From Oscillospiraceae bacterium (GTDB lineage: Bacteria; Bacillota; Clostridia; Oscillospirales; Ruminococcaceae): a stretch of DNA of 13,919 nt. Positions 7,197-13,604 of the stretch are shown in pieces. The notes under the pieces were generated by a model. The model saw only the letters and a list, made by a program, of their open reading frames with translations, was not told where the DNA came from and did not search any database. The stretch is taken from the NCBI GenBank assembly GCA_029005335.1, contig JAQXFT010000186.1, forward strand, positions 1 to 13,919. Direction: 5' to 3'. Position 1 is the stretch's first letter. Each line of letters starts with the position of its first letter. Both the position numbers and the translations under genes were made by a program.

Positions 7197-7198
7197 TA

Positions 7199-7235
7199 CC
7201 GGCGGTCAGTCTTTTGGCTGACCGCCGGATTTTTT
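7199..7235 (+). terminator. Strong intrinsic terminator after DUF3789 gene
   Basis: CCGGCGGTCAG (7199-7209) and CTGACCGCCGG (7218-7228) form a perfect 11-bp GC-rich stem with an 8-base loop, followed by ATTTTTT. It separates the DUF5662/DUF3789 unit from the radC promoter. Confidence 0.95.
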
Positions 7236-7263
7236 GCAAATATTTTTTATAATTGAAAATTAC

Positions 7264-7292
7264 TTGACAGTCAGGAAATATTCAAGTATAAT
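7264..7292 (+). promoter_or_regulatory. Consensus sigma-A promoter of the radC pair
   Basis: A perfect TTGACA (7264-7269) and a perfect TATAAT (7287-7292) are separated by exactly 17 bases, the strongest promoter match in the window. Transcription should start near 7299. The leader holds a small hairpin, ATGATT/AATCAT (7305-7321), just before the ribosome binding site. Confidence 0.85.
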
Positions 7293-7340
7293 ATAATGGT
7301 GATGATGATTACAACAATCATTTAAGGAGTTGAATCAGAA

Positions 7341-8021
7341 TTGAATGATGACAGGAGTAATATTCATAAAGGACATCGGAAACGCCTCAGAAAGCGTTTT
7401 ATTGAAAATGGTCTTAACAGCTTCCAGCCTCATGAAATAATTGAATTTATACTGTTTTATTCAATACCGAGAGCAAATACCAATGAAATTGCCCATAGTC
7501 TTATAAAGCGTTTCGGAAGTGTCTATGGAGTTCTTCAGGCAAGTCCGGAGGAGCTTAACTCAGTGAACGGAATAAGCTGTAAGAGTATTGAATTTATAAA
7601 GACCTTCAGTGATGTGTGCCATTATTATCTTGTACATGAGAATCTGAATAAAAAACCGACAGATATTCTTGAATATGTGAAAAATTATTTTTCAAAAGTA
7701 AGTCAGAAAATGTTTCTTGTAATAATCCTGAGTCCGGATATGACTATAAAAAGTACATATACATTTATGCCCGATGCATCAGGCAGTAATAAAATCATAC
7801 ATGACCTTGCAATGATGACTATGAAAAATCAGGCTCATGATGTAATAATAGCCCACAACTGCAATGGAGAAAAAATTCCCGTACCAAGTCGGGAAGATTA
7901 TTTCGTTGTCCGGTATATATCAGAGAGTCTCAGACCTCTCGGAGTATGTACTGCCGATTATATCATATCAAACGGCACAATAACTTTTTCGATGTATCAA
8001 AAGGGAGTGTTCAGCTTTTGA
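7341..8021 (+). CDS. RadC family protein with degenerate JAMM motif (pseudoenzyme-like)
   Basis: A 226-residue protein with RadC architecture: an N-terminal helix-hairpin-helix-type region (residues 8-90, HKGHRKRLRKRF to SVNGISCKSIEFI) and a C-terminal JAB/MPN domain (about 105-225). The RadC JAMM motif is normally H-x-H-x7-S-x2-D with an upstream Glu. Here it reads His172-Asn-Cys174, then 8 residues, Ser183-x2-Asp186: the second metal His is Cys, the spacer is one longer, and Lys123 stands where Glu is expected. Metal-dependent catalysis is therefore unlikely. The start is TTG 7341, supported by AAGGAG (7324-7329) and by family similarity running to the first residues. It overlaps the next radC-like gene by 4 bases. 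RadC's biological role is unsettled; the old DNA-repair label is historical. The family call is firm, the pseudoenzyme call an inference. Confidence 0.85.
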   Translation: MNDDRSNIHKGHRKRLRKRFIENGLNSFQPHEIIEFILFYSIPRANTNEIAHSLIKRFGSVYGVLQASPEELNSVNGISCKSIEFIKTFSDVCHYYLVHENLNKKPTDILEYVKNYFSKVSQKMFLVIILSPDMTIKSTYTFMPDASGSNKIIHDLAMMTMKNQAHDVIIAHNCNGEKIPVPSREDYFVVRYISESLRPLGVCTADYIISNGTITFSMYQKGVFSF

Positions 8022-8689
8022 AAGAGAATTTTGATAAAGAAATGCTGTTCAGTAAATATCATCAGAACGGGACAGACAGTTTAAGCGACAGCGAGATTAT
8101 ACAGCTGATTCTTTCATATACATCAGTAAAGAATACGGCAGATGTTTCGGATATTCTGATAAATGGATTCGGCAGTGCAAATTCGGTATTCAATGCAGAT
8201 ATAAATTATCTTATGAGAAATAATCTTGATGAAAGAAGTGCATCGCTTATAAAATTAGTTCCGGCGGTAAGTATGAATTGTATACTTAATAAGGGACAGA
8301 ATTTTTTTATAGGAAATTCTGATAATATGAGATGCTATTTCAGGGGGTTGTATGCCGGAGTATCAGACGAAAGATTTTATCTTATTTCCGTAAACAGTCA
8401 TAAAATGGTAAAGGGTGAACATCTTATATCTGTCGGCTCATCAGAAAGTGTGACAATAAACAAGGAAAAGATTATACGTCATGCACTGAGCCTGAATGAA
8501 TATGGATTTTATATGTCGCACAATCACCCTATAGCGGAGGCAAATCCGTCTGATGCGGACTATGAGCTTACGGGAATGGTTGTTGAAATAATGAAAGGTT
8601 ACGGAGTAAGAATATTTGACCATGTCATAGTTGGTATGTCATCAGTTGTATCCATGAAGGAGCTTAACTGTGGAATAAAATTTGACTGA
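8018..8689 (+). CDS. radC: RadC family protein with intact JAMM motif
   Basis: A 223-residue RadC-type protein with a helix-hairpin-helix-like N-terminal region (about 10-90, SLSDSEIIQLILSY near the start) and a JAB/MPN domain. All motif residues are present: Glu118 (DERFYLISVN), His168-x-His170, seven residues, Ser178-x2-Asp181 (SHNHP to PSDAD), and a DHVIVG segment that normally follows in RadC. A zinc metallo-hydrolase site is thus plausible. The chosen start is TTG 8018, which overlaps the previous stop as TTGA and has GGGAG (8003-8007) 10 bases upstream; this fits translational coupling. An in-frame ATG at 8042 is an alternative and would drop eight residues. An ATG at 7946 lies well inside the upstream gene and gives an unrelated extension, so it is rejected. 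Confidence 0.85.
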   Translation: MKENFDKEMLFSKYHQNGTDSLSDSEIIQLILSYTSVKNTADVSDILINGFGSANSVFNADINYLMRNNLDERSASLIKLVPAVSMNCILNKGQNFFIGNSDNMRCYFRGLYAGVSDERFYLISVNSHKMVKGEHLISVGSSESVTINKEKIIRHALSLNEYGFYMSHNHPIAEANPSDADYELTGMVVEIMKGYGVRIFDHVIVGMSSVVSMKELNCGIKFD

Positions 8690-8691
8690 GA

Positions 8692-8721
8692 TAAAAAAAC
8701 CGGAAGCACAGGCTTCCGGTT
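8692..8721 (-). terminator. Intrinsic terminator for rpmB, also downstream of the radC pair
   Basis: AACCGGAAGC (8698-8707) and GCTTCCGGTT (8712-8721) form a perfect 10-bp stem with a 4-base loop. On the minus strand it is followed by a run of T (A-tract 8693-8699 on plus), so it mainly ends rpmB. On the plus strand only TTAAATG follows, so termination of the radC mRNA may be weaker. Confidence 0.88.
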
Positions 8722-8740
8722 AAATGTGTTTTCCGAGAGA

Positions 8741-8926
8741 TTAAGCTCTTTCAACCTTGCCGGAGCGAAGGCATCTTGAGCAAGCATAGATATGACAAGG
8801 AGTACCCTTAACGATAGCCTTAACTCTCTTTACATTGGGCTTCCATGCTCTGTTTGTACGTCTGTGAGAGTGAGAAACCTTAATGCCGAAAGTAACACCT
8901 TTACCGCATATATCACATTTTGCCAT
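8741..8926 (-). CDS. rpmB: 50S ribosomal protein L28
   Basis: L28 of the large ribosomal subunit, 61 residues. It has four cysteines in two CxxC pairs (MAKCDICGKG at the N-terminus and CSRCLRSGKV at the C-terminus), the zinc-binding C+ form, plus the family core VSHSHRRTNRAWKPN. The ATG at 8924-8926 is preceded on the minus strand by AGGAGGTG (8934-8941), 7 bases away, which decides against a longer in-frame extension. The gene is monocistronic, with its own extended -10 promoter and its own terminator, and converges on the radC pair. Standalone rpmB is common in Clostridia. Confidence 0.97.
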   Translation of the reverse strand: MAKCDICGKGVTFGIKVSHSHRRTNRAWKPNVKRVKAIVKGTPCHIYACSRCLRSGKVERA

Positions 8927-8969
8927 TTTACAGCACCTCCTTTTCAGTCTGAAAAAATACAACAATCAT

Positions 8970-8998
8970 ATTGTATCATAAAGTTCCTGAAAAATCAA
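8970..8998 (-). promoter_or_regulatory. Promoter of rpmB
   Basis: On the minus strand TTGATT (8993-8998) and TACAAT (8970-8975) are 17 bases apart, with TGA directly before the -10 (extended -10). Transcription should start near 8963, giving a short leader of about 37 bases. Confidence 0.7.
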
Positions 8999-9037
8999 GT
9001 GTTTTTTAAAAAAAAACAAAAAATTTTTTATATGCCC

Positions 9038-9057
9038 TGATTTTTCACAAAAAATCA
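9038..9057. repeat. Perfect AT-rich inverted repeat between rpmB and the M50 protease gene
   Basis: TGATTTTT (9038-9045) and AAAAATCA (9050-9057) form an 8-bp inverted repeat around CACA. It sits between the divergent rpmB and M50-protease promoters. Part of it, TTTTCACAAA, is identical to a stretch at 6367-6376 in the other divergent region. It could be a regulator site; it lacks a T-tract arrangement typical of a terminator for either neighbour. Confidence 0.35.
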
Positions 9058-9120
9058 CTGTATATGTTAATAATTTTTGTCATTGCATATTATGATATTA
9101 TAATAAATTTCTGAAATTAC

Positions 9121-9149
9121 TTGAAAAAGATATTTGTATATAGTATAAT
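9121..9149 (+). promoter_or_regulatory. Promoter of the M50-scpAB-DUF2953-gerW operon
   Basis: TTGAAA (9121-9126) and a perfect TATAAT (9144-9149) are exactly 17 bases apart. It lies about 60 bases before the first gene. No clear terminator or strong promoter was seen before 12400, so it probably drives at least five genes. Confidence 0.72.
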
Positions 9150-9206
9150 ATTGTTATTCCGGTAAATTTTTACGGATTAAAATTCAGAATAGGAAAGGAA
9201 GAAAAA

Positions 9207-9911
9207 ATGAGTACACAGTTAATCAAGTATCTTGCAAGGGTAATAATAGTTCTGCTGGTGCTTCCGCTGCATGAGCTTGCACACGGCTTTGCAGCAAAAA
9301 AGCTGGGTGATGATACGGCAGATGAACAGGGCAGACTTACTCTGAATCCGCTTGCACATATCGACCCTGTCGGAACACTTCTTCTGATAGTTACGGGATT
9401 CGGCTGGGCTAAGCCTGTGCCGGTGAATCCCAACAGATTCGACAGAAGCCACAGTATAAGAGCAGGTATGGCAATAGTATCATTTGCAGGGCCTTTTTCA
9501 AACCTCATAGCAGCATTTGTCTGTGCATTGGTGTATAATTTTGCATACTGCTTTGAGGGAGTACAGACTGCTATGATAAATTCAGTTTATGGTGAAATAA
9601 GTCCGGTTTACTGCATAATGCTTCTGCTCAGTTTTTGTTTTTCAATAAATATAGGTCTTGCAATATTTAATCTGATACCAGTACCGCCTCTGGACGGATA
9701 TGATATTTTCAGCTACTTTACAAAATATAAATTCGATGACTGGTTCAGAAGAAATATGCAGATTATAAGAACTGTATTCCTTGCATATATACTTCTTGGA
9801 GATATGATAATACCGGCAAGATTCAATCCACTCTATGTTGTGACAGATTTGGTTTCAAGTGCAATATGGTTCTGTGCAAGCTGGATTCCGAATGTTATAG
9901 GAACTATATAA
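9207..9911 (+). CDS. Site-2-protease-like M50 family membrane metalloprotease
   Basis: A 234-residue polytopic membrane protein of peptidase family M50, the site-2-protease-like group (rhomboid-sized, no PDZ domain). The zinc site HExxH is HELAH at residues 22-26 in the first hydrophobic helix, and the third ligand motif NLIPVPPLDG (155-164, Asp163) is intact. DEQGRLTLNPLAHIDPVGT is the conserved loop of this group. These proteins usually have about four to six membrane helices; hydrophobic segments are seen near 8-28, 55-68, 88-112, 132-158 and 186-206. The substrate is unknown. ATG 9207 has AGGAAAGGAAG immediately upstream. A single base separates its stop from scpA; this protease-scpA-scpB arrangement is typical of Clostridia, so it may be co-expressed rather than functionally linked. 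Confidence 0.92.
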   Translation: MSTQLIKYLARVIIVLLVLPLHELAHGFAAKKLGDDTADEQGRLTLNPLAHIDPVGTLLLIVTGFGWAKPVPVNPNRFDRSHSIRAGMAIVSFAGPFSNLIAAFVCALVYNFAYCFEGVQTAMINSVYGEISPVYCIMLLLSFCFSINIGLAIFNLIPVPPLDGYDIFSYFTKYKFDDWFRRNMQIIRTVFLAYILLGDMIIPARFNPLYVVTDLVSSAIWFCASWIPNVIGTI

Positions 9912-9912
9912 A

Positions 9913-10650
9913 ATGGAGCAGATACTTTTTCGGCTTGATGTCTTTGAAGGTCCGCTTGATTTGCTTCTGAAGCTGATTTCAAAGCACAAGCTGAATATAT
10001 ATGATATAGAAATATCAAAGCTTCTTGAACAGTATATGGAATATATTGACGGGTGCAGTATAAACCTTGAATCAGCAGGGGAATTTCTTGAAATGGCATC
10101 ACGTCTTATATATATAAAGACAGCATATCTGCTTCCGAAACCTGATGAAGCCCAGCGTCTGAAAAAAGAGCTTGAAACAAATCTTATAGAATATTCAGCA
10201 ATAAAAACAGCCTCCGCAGTGCTTGAAAAGAAATTTAACGGGGATAATATATTTGTACGCCGTCCGATGAAGATAAAAGCTGAATATTCATACAATCAGA
10301 TGTATCTTCCTGAAAGGCTCATTATGACCTATATAAATATGTCCCTTCCGGATAATTCCGAATCGGAGCAGAAAAAGATTGAGAGTAAGATAAATTCAGC
10401 GGTAAAGCGTAAAATAACATCAGTAATTTCAAAGGTAGTCTTTATTCTGAGAAGGCTTTACGGTTCAGGAAAAAAGCTGTGCATATCGGAGCTTTACAGA
10501 GGAGTAAACGACCGTTCTGAACGTGTGGCAACATTCCTTGCAGTTCTTGAGCTTACAAAAAACGGCAGAATAAAAATAAGCGATGATAATTCAGAAATAT
10601 ATTTTACAGGAAGAAAAAAAGAAAGGAATACGGAGTCCGATGGAGATTAA
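9913..10650 (+). CDS. scpA: Segregation and condensation protein A
   Basis: ScpA is the kleisin subunit of the bacterial SMC-ScpAB condensin, which organises and separates the chromosome. The 245-residue protein begins with the typical FEGPLDLLLKLISKHKLNIYDI block that binds the SMC head/neck region (residues 11-32), continues with a helical middle that contacts ScpB, and ends in a winged-helix segment (LRRLYGSGKKLCISELYRGV to EIYF). The ATG lies one base after the M50 stop codon, so translation is coupled; its ribosome binding site (AGGA near 9899) is weak, in keeping with coupling. Its end overlaps scpB by 11 bases. The smc gene is not in this window. Confidence 0.95.
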   Translation: MEQILFRLDVFEGPLDLLLKLISKHKLNIYDIEISKLLEQYMEYIDGCSINLESAGEFLEMASRLIYIKTAYLLPKPDEAQRLKKELETNLIEYSAIKTASAVLEKKFNGDNIFVRRPMKIKAEYSYNQMYLPERLIMTYINMSLPDNSESEQKKIESKINSAVKRKITSVISKVVFILRRLYGSGKKLCISELYRGVNDRSERVATFLAVLELTKNGRIKISDDNSEIYFTGRKKERNTESDGD

Positions 10651-11179
10651 TGAACAGCTTGCAGTTACAGAGGCAATTATATTTGCCTCCGGAGAATCGG
10701 CAGAAATTATGAAGATTGCGGAGGTTCTTGGAACTGCTCCTGAAATGGTAGTCAGAATTGTAAGGCTTCTTAATGAACGTTATGAAAGCTACGGAAGCGG
10801 ACTGAGGATAATATCCGTCAGCGGAGGATTCCAGATGACAACAAGGGCTGAATATGCTGTATATGTGCGAAAGGCTCTTAATTTAAAGAAAAATACGCCT
10901 CTTTCGCAGGCAGCTATGGAAGTTCTGACGATAATAGCATATAATCAGCCTGTATCCAGAGGATTTATAGAAAATATAAGGGGTACTGACAGCTCTTCAG
11001 CCGTGAACAGTCTTTCTGAAAAGGAGCTTATTGAAGAAGCAGGAAGACTTGATGTTCCGGGGAAGCCGATAGTATACAGGACGACTGACAAATTTCTGAG
11101 ATGCTTCGGACTTGAAAGCCTTGATGATTTACCGCCCTTGCCGGAAAGAAACAATCATAATGAAGAGGGTACATCATGA
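10640..11179 (+). CDS. scpB: Segregation and condensation protein B
   Basis: ScpB dimerises and binds ScpA in the SMC condensin complex. The 179-residue protein carries the two winged-helix domains: an N-terminal one containing AIIFASGESAEIMKIAEVLG and a second with TPLSQAAMEVLTIIAYNQPV and RGTDSSSAVNSLSEKELIEE. The start is ATG 10640, giving the family-typical N-terminus MEINEQLAVTEAI, with GGAG (10632-10635) or AAAGGA (10622-10627) upstream. An earlier in-frame ATG at 10583 would add 19 residues that belong to the scpA frame and is rejected. It overlaps scpA by 11 bases and the next gene by 4 (ATGA). Confidence 0.95.
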   Translation: MEINEQLAVTEAIIFASGESAEIMKIAEVLGTAPEMVVRIVRLLNERYESYGSGLRIISVSGGFQMTTRAEYAVYVRKALNLKKNTPLSQAAMEVLTIIAYNQPVSRGFIENIRGTDSSSAVNSLSEKELIEEAGRLDVPGKPIVYRTTDKFLRCFGLESLDDLPPLPERNNHNEEGTS

Positions 11180-12006
11180 TAATTCTGACTGTTCTGAAAA
11201 TCATACTTATAACACTTCTGATTATAATTGGTATTCTTATTGTTGCAATGGTTTTTCCCGTATCAATAAAGGTCAGCTATACAGGAGAAAAGAAGTACTA
11301 TAAGATAAAATATGCTTTTTTAACGCTGATTTCATCAGACGGCAAAAAAGGACTGATAGGCAGACTGAAAAAATCAGGAAAAAAAGAAACGAAAAAAGCC
11401 CCCTCGGATTCCGAATCCGAACCGGAAAAGGAATCTGAAGCTGTTCCGCCTGAGGAGGCTTTTCCTGAAAAAAATATATCATCTTCTCCGGAAAGTGATA
11501 CCGGAAAAGAATCCGAATCACAGCATAAAAAGCCTGAATCACCCGAAAAATCTGAAAAACCCGAATCTGTAAAAAAATCACGACTTGAGAAGCTTCCGGA
11601 AACATGGGAAAAGATAATGCAGATATGGGAAATAGCATCATCTCCGGTAAAAAGGCTCTGCAAGGGCATACATTTTGACAGGATATATATAGATTTTAAA
11701 ATTTCCGACCCTGATGCCTGTGACTGTGCAATCAATTATGGAAGAATGTGTGTTTTAGTATATAATATTCTTGGCGTATTTGACCAGATGTTCAGTCTTA
11801 CAAAAAAGAGTATAGATGTAGCCTGTGTATTCAATAAGGAAAAGAGTGTTTATGATATTTCCTTTACAGTCAGATTTCACCCTATAGTATGTCTCGGGTG
11901 CGGAATATCATTTTTGTGGACATATTATTTTAAAATATACAAAAACAAATCAGGAGGAAATAAAAGTGGAAAACAAGGAAGCAAAAAAAGAAAAGCCCAT
12001 AAGTGA
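11176..12006 (+). CDS. DUF2953 domain-containing membrane protein with Ser/Glu/Lys-rich linker
   Basis: A 276-residue protein of the DUF2953 group, regularly found between scpB and gerW/ytfJ in Clostridia; the function is not established. It has an N-terminal membrane helix (about 5-27), then a low-complexity Pro/Ser/Glu/Lys linker (about 65-136), then the conserved domain with FKISDPDACDCAINYG (174-189), and a second hydrophobic stretch near 237-255 before a basic tail. The ATG overlaps the scpB stop (ATGA), with GAGGG at 11165-11169. Its last 41 bases overlap gerW, so the gerW binding site lies inside this gene and the basic tail is encoded across the overlap. The linker looks like a rapidly evolving tether rather than a folded region. 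Confidence 0.82.
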   Translation: MIILTVLKIILITLLIIIGILIVAMVFPVSIKVSYTGEKKYYKIKYAFLTLISSDGKKGLIGRLKKSGKKETKKAPSDSESEPEKESEAVPPEEAFPEKNISSSPESDTGKESESQHKKPESPEKSEKPESVKKSRLEKLPETWEKIMQIWEIASSPVKRLCKGIHFDRIYIDFKISDPDACDCAINYGRMCVLVYNILGVFDQMFSLTKKSIDVACVFNKEKSVYDISFTVRFHPIVCLGCGISFLWTYYFKIYKNKSGGNKSGKQGSKKRKAHK

Positions 12007-12400
12007 GCTTATGGGAATTACCATGGAAAAAGTCAAAGAGATGGTGGATATAAATTCCATTGTCGGAGAGCCTATAAAGGTTGATGAAAAAATAACAATT
12101 ATTCCAATATCAAAGGTATCCTTTGGCTTTGTATCAGGAGGTTCAGATTTGCCCAACAAGCTCAGCCGAGACCTTTTCGGAGGCGGAGCAGGTGCAGGAG
12201 TATCTATAAAACCGGAGGGCTTTATCGTAATAAATGACGGAGACGTGCAGATGATACACGCTCTTCCCGATTCCGACCCGATAAGCAGAATTATAAATAA
12301 TGCTCCGAATCTTGTGAATAAGCTGAGTGACGTGTTCAGCAAAAAGAAGAAAAAAGATGACGTGGAAATTATTGATGATTCCGATGAATTTGACGGCTGA
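11966..12400 (+). CDS. ytfJ: GerW/YtfJ family sporulation-associated protein
   Basis: A 144-residue cytoplasmic protein of the GerW (YtfJ) family. In Bacillus it is a spore-coat/forespore protein needed for normal germination; in many Clostridia and apparent non-sporulators the gene is retained next to scpAB. Landmarks are the helix GITMEKVKEMVDINSIVGEPI, IIPISKVSFGFVSGGSD, the glycine-rich FGGGAGAGVSIKPEGF (71-86) and the C-terminal acidic tail DDVEIIDDSDEFDG. The start is GTG 11966, strongly supported by AGGAGG (11952-11957) at 8-base spacing. It overlaps the DUF2953 gene by 41 bases. The role in this organism is uncertain: retained sporulation or a vegetative stress function. Confidence 0.9.
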   Translation: MENKEAKKEKPISELMGITMEKVKEMVDINSIVGEPIKVDEKITIIPISKVSFGFVSGGSDLPNKLSRDLFGGGAGAGVSIKPEGFIVINDGDVQMIHALPDSDPISRIINNAPNLVNKLSDVFSKKKKKDDVEIIDDSDEFDG

Positions 12401-12465
12401 GTAATAAAAAATTTTTCAATGGCATATTTTATATTATATTTAGTTCAGTATAGGAGATATGCCTG

Positions 12466-13596
12466 ATGAAAAAATTTGCCGTTATAATTCTGACTGTATT
12501 CCTTGCAGTGAATGTTATAAATTCAACTGATGTTAAAGCAGCCGGCAATCCTGAAATATCTGCAAAATCAGCAGTTCTCATATCAGCCGATACCGGAGAG
12601 ATGATATATTCTCTCAATGCCGGAGAAAAGCTCCCTATGGCAAGCACTACAAAAATAATGACAACTCTGTTATGTCTTGAAAGCGGAAACCTTGATGAAG
12701 AATTTGTAGTTGACAGCGAAGCTATAAAGGTAGAGGGTTCATCAATGGGACTTGTTGAGGGAGATATTGTTACAAAATATGCACTTTGCTGCGGAATGCT
12801 TCTTCCCTCCGGAAATGATGCAGCCAATGCTACAGCTGTTAAGCTTGCTGGAAGTCTTGAGGCTTTTGCCGTGATGATGAATGAGCGTGCAGAAGAAATA
12901 GGAATGTCAAAATCATATTTTGTAACTCCTTCCGGACTTGAGGGAAAAGGTCATGGAGCTTCCGCCTATGATATGGCTATACTTGCAAGGGAAGCCCTTA
13001 AAAACGAAACATTCAGAGAAATATGCTCAAAACAGAGTATTCAGGTAAAATTCGGAAATCCGCCTTATGAAAGATGGCTGAAAAATACAAATAAGCTTCT
13101 TTCGATGTACGAGGGCGTTTTCGGAGTAAAAACAGGATTTACTGACGAAGCCGGAAGATGTCTTGTATCAGCCTGTGAACGTGACGGCAGAGAGCTTATA
13201 TGTGTTACTCTTAACGACCGCAACGACTGGAATGACCATATAGCTTTATATGATTACGGCTTCAGTCAGGTAAAGCTCTGCGAATATGAAATCAGTGATG
13301 AATTTTACGTTAAGCTTGCCGGAAGCACTGATGAAATGGTAAAGCTTATTCCGGCAGAAAATCCGGAGGTATGCACTATGGACGGCAACAGGGAATTTTT
13401 CAGATGCCGTCTTAAAACATCTCCCTTTGTATATGCACCGGTTTCAGACGGAGAACAGTGCGGAGAGCTTGTATTGATGTATAAAGGAAGAGAAGTAAAA
13501 ACCATACCACTCTATGCCGACAAGGATTACAGCATATACAGAAAACCGGAGCAGAAAAAAAGTATTTTAACAAAAATAAAAAATGTATTCAGATAG
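12466..13596 (+). CDS. dacF: D-alanyl-D-alanine carboxypeptidase (DacF-type, peptidase S11)
   Basis: A secreted low-molecular-weight penicillin-binding protein that trims the terminal D-Ala from peptidoglycan stem peptides. A signal peptide (about residues 1-26, MKKFAVIILTVFLAV to DVKAA) precedes the mature domain. The S11 catalytic motifs are complete: Ser60-T-T-Lys63 (ASTTKIMT), SGN at 115-117 (PSGNDAAN) and KTG at 222-224 (GVKTGFTDEAGR). A PBP5-type C-terminal beta domain follows (about 265-345) and the protein ends in a short basic amphipathic stretch (KKSILTKIKNVFR) that may touch the membrane. AGGAG (12452-12456) sits 9 bases before ATG. A 65-base gap from gerW contains only weak promoter-like sequence. 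Its end overlaps the ribosome binding site of the next gene. Confidence 0.93.
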   Translation: MKKFAVIILTVFLAVNVINSTDVKAAGNPEISAKSAVLISADTGEMIYSLNAGEKLPMASTTKIMTTLLCLESGNLDEEFVVDSEAIKVEGSSMGLVEGDIVTKYALCCGMLLPSGNDAANATAVKLAGSLEAFAVMMNERAEEIGMSKSYFVTPSGLEGKGHGASAYDMAILAREALKNETFREICSKQSIQVKFGNPPYERWLKNTNKLLSMYEGVFGVKTGFTDEAGRCLVSACERDGRELICVTLNDRNDWNDHIALYDYGFSQVKLCEYEISDEFYVKLAGSTDEMVKLIPAENPEVCTMDGNREFFRCRLKTSPFVYAPVSDGEQCGELVLMYKGREVKTIPLYADKDYSIYRKPEQKKSILTKIKNVFR

Positions 13597-13604
13597 GAGA
13601 AGCT

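Noticed and set aside
9855..10295. 146-codon minus-strand open frame across the M50/scpA junction
   Set aside because: Antisense to well-supported scpA, with no family resemblance and no translation signals.
11298..11735. 145-codon open frame on the minus strand with Ser/Asp/Gly/Phe repeats
   Set aside because: It is the antisense of the Ser/Glu/Lys linker of the DUF2953 gene; the repeats only mirror that low-complexity DNA.
11950..12342. 130-codon minus-strand open frame opposite gerW
   Set aside because: Antisense to gerW, which has an AGGAGG site and recognisable motifs; the minus frame has neither.
12413..12440. Possible dacF promoter (TTTTCA / TATATT)
   Set aside because: Both boxes are weak and the spacing is 16 bases in a strongly AT-rich gap; an internal promoter is possible but not supported.
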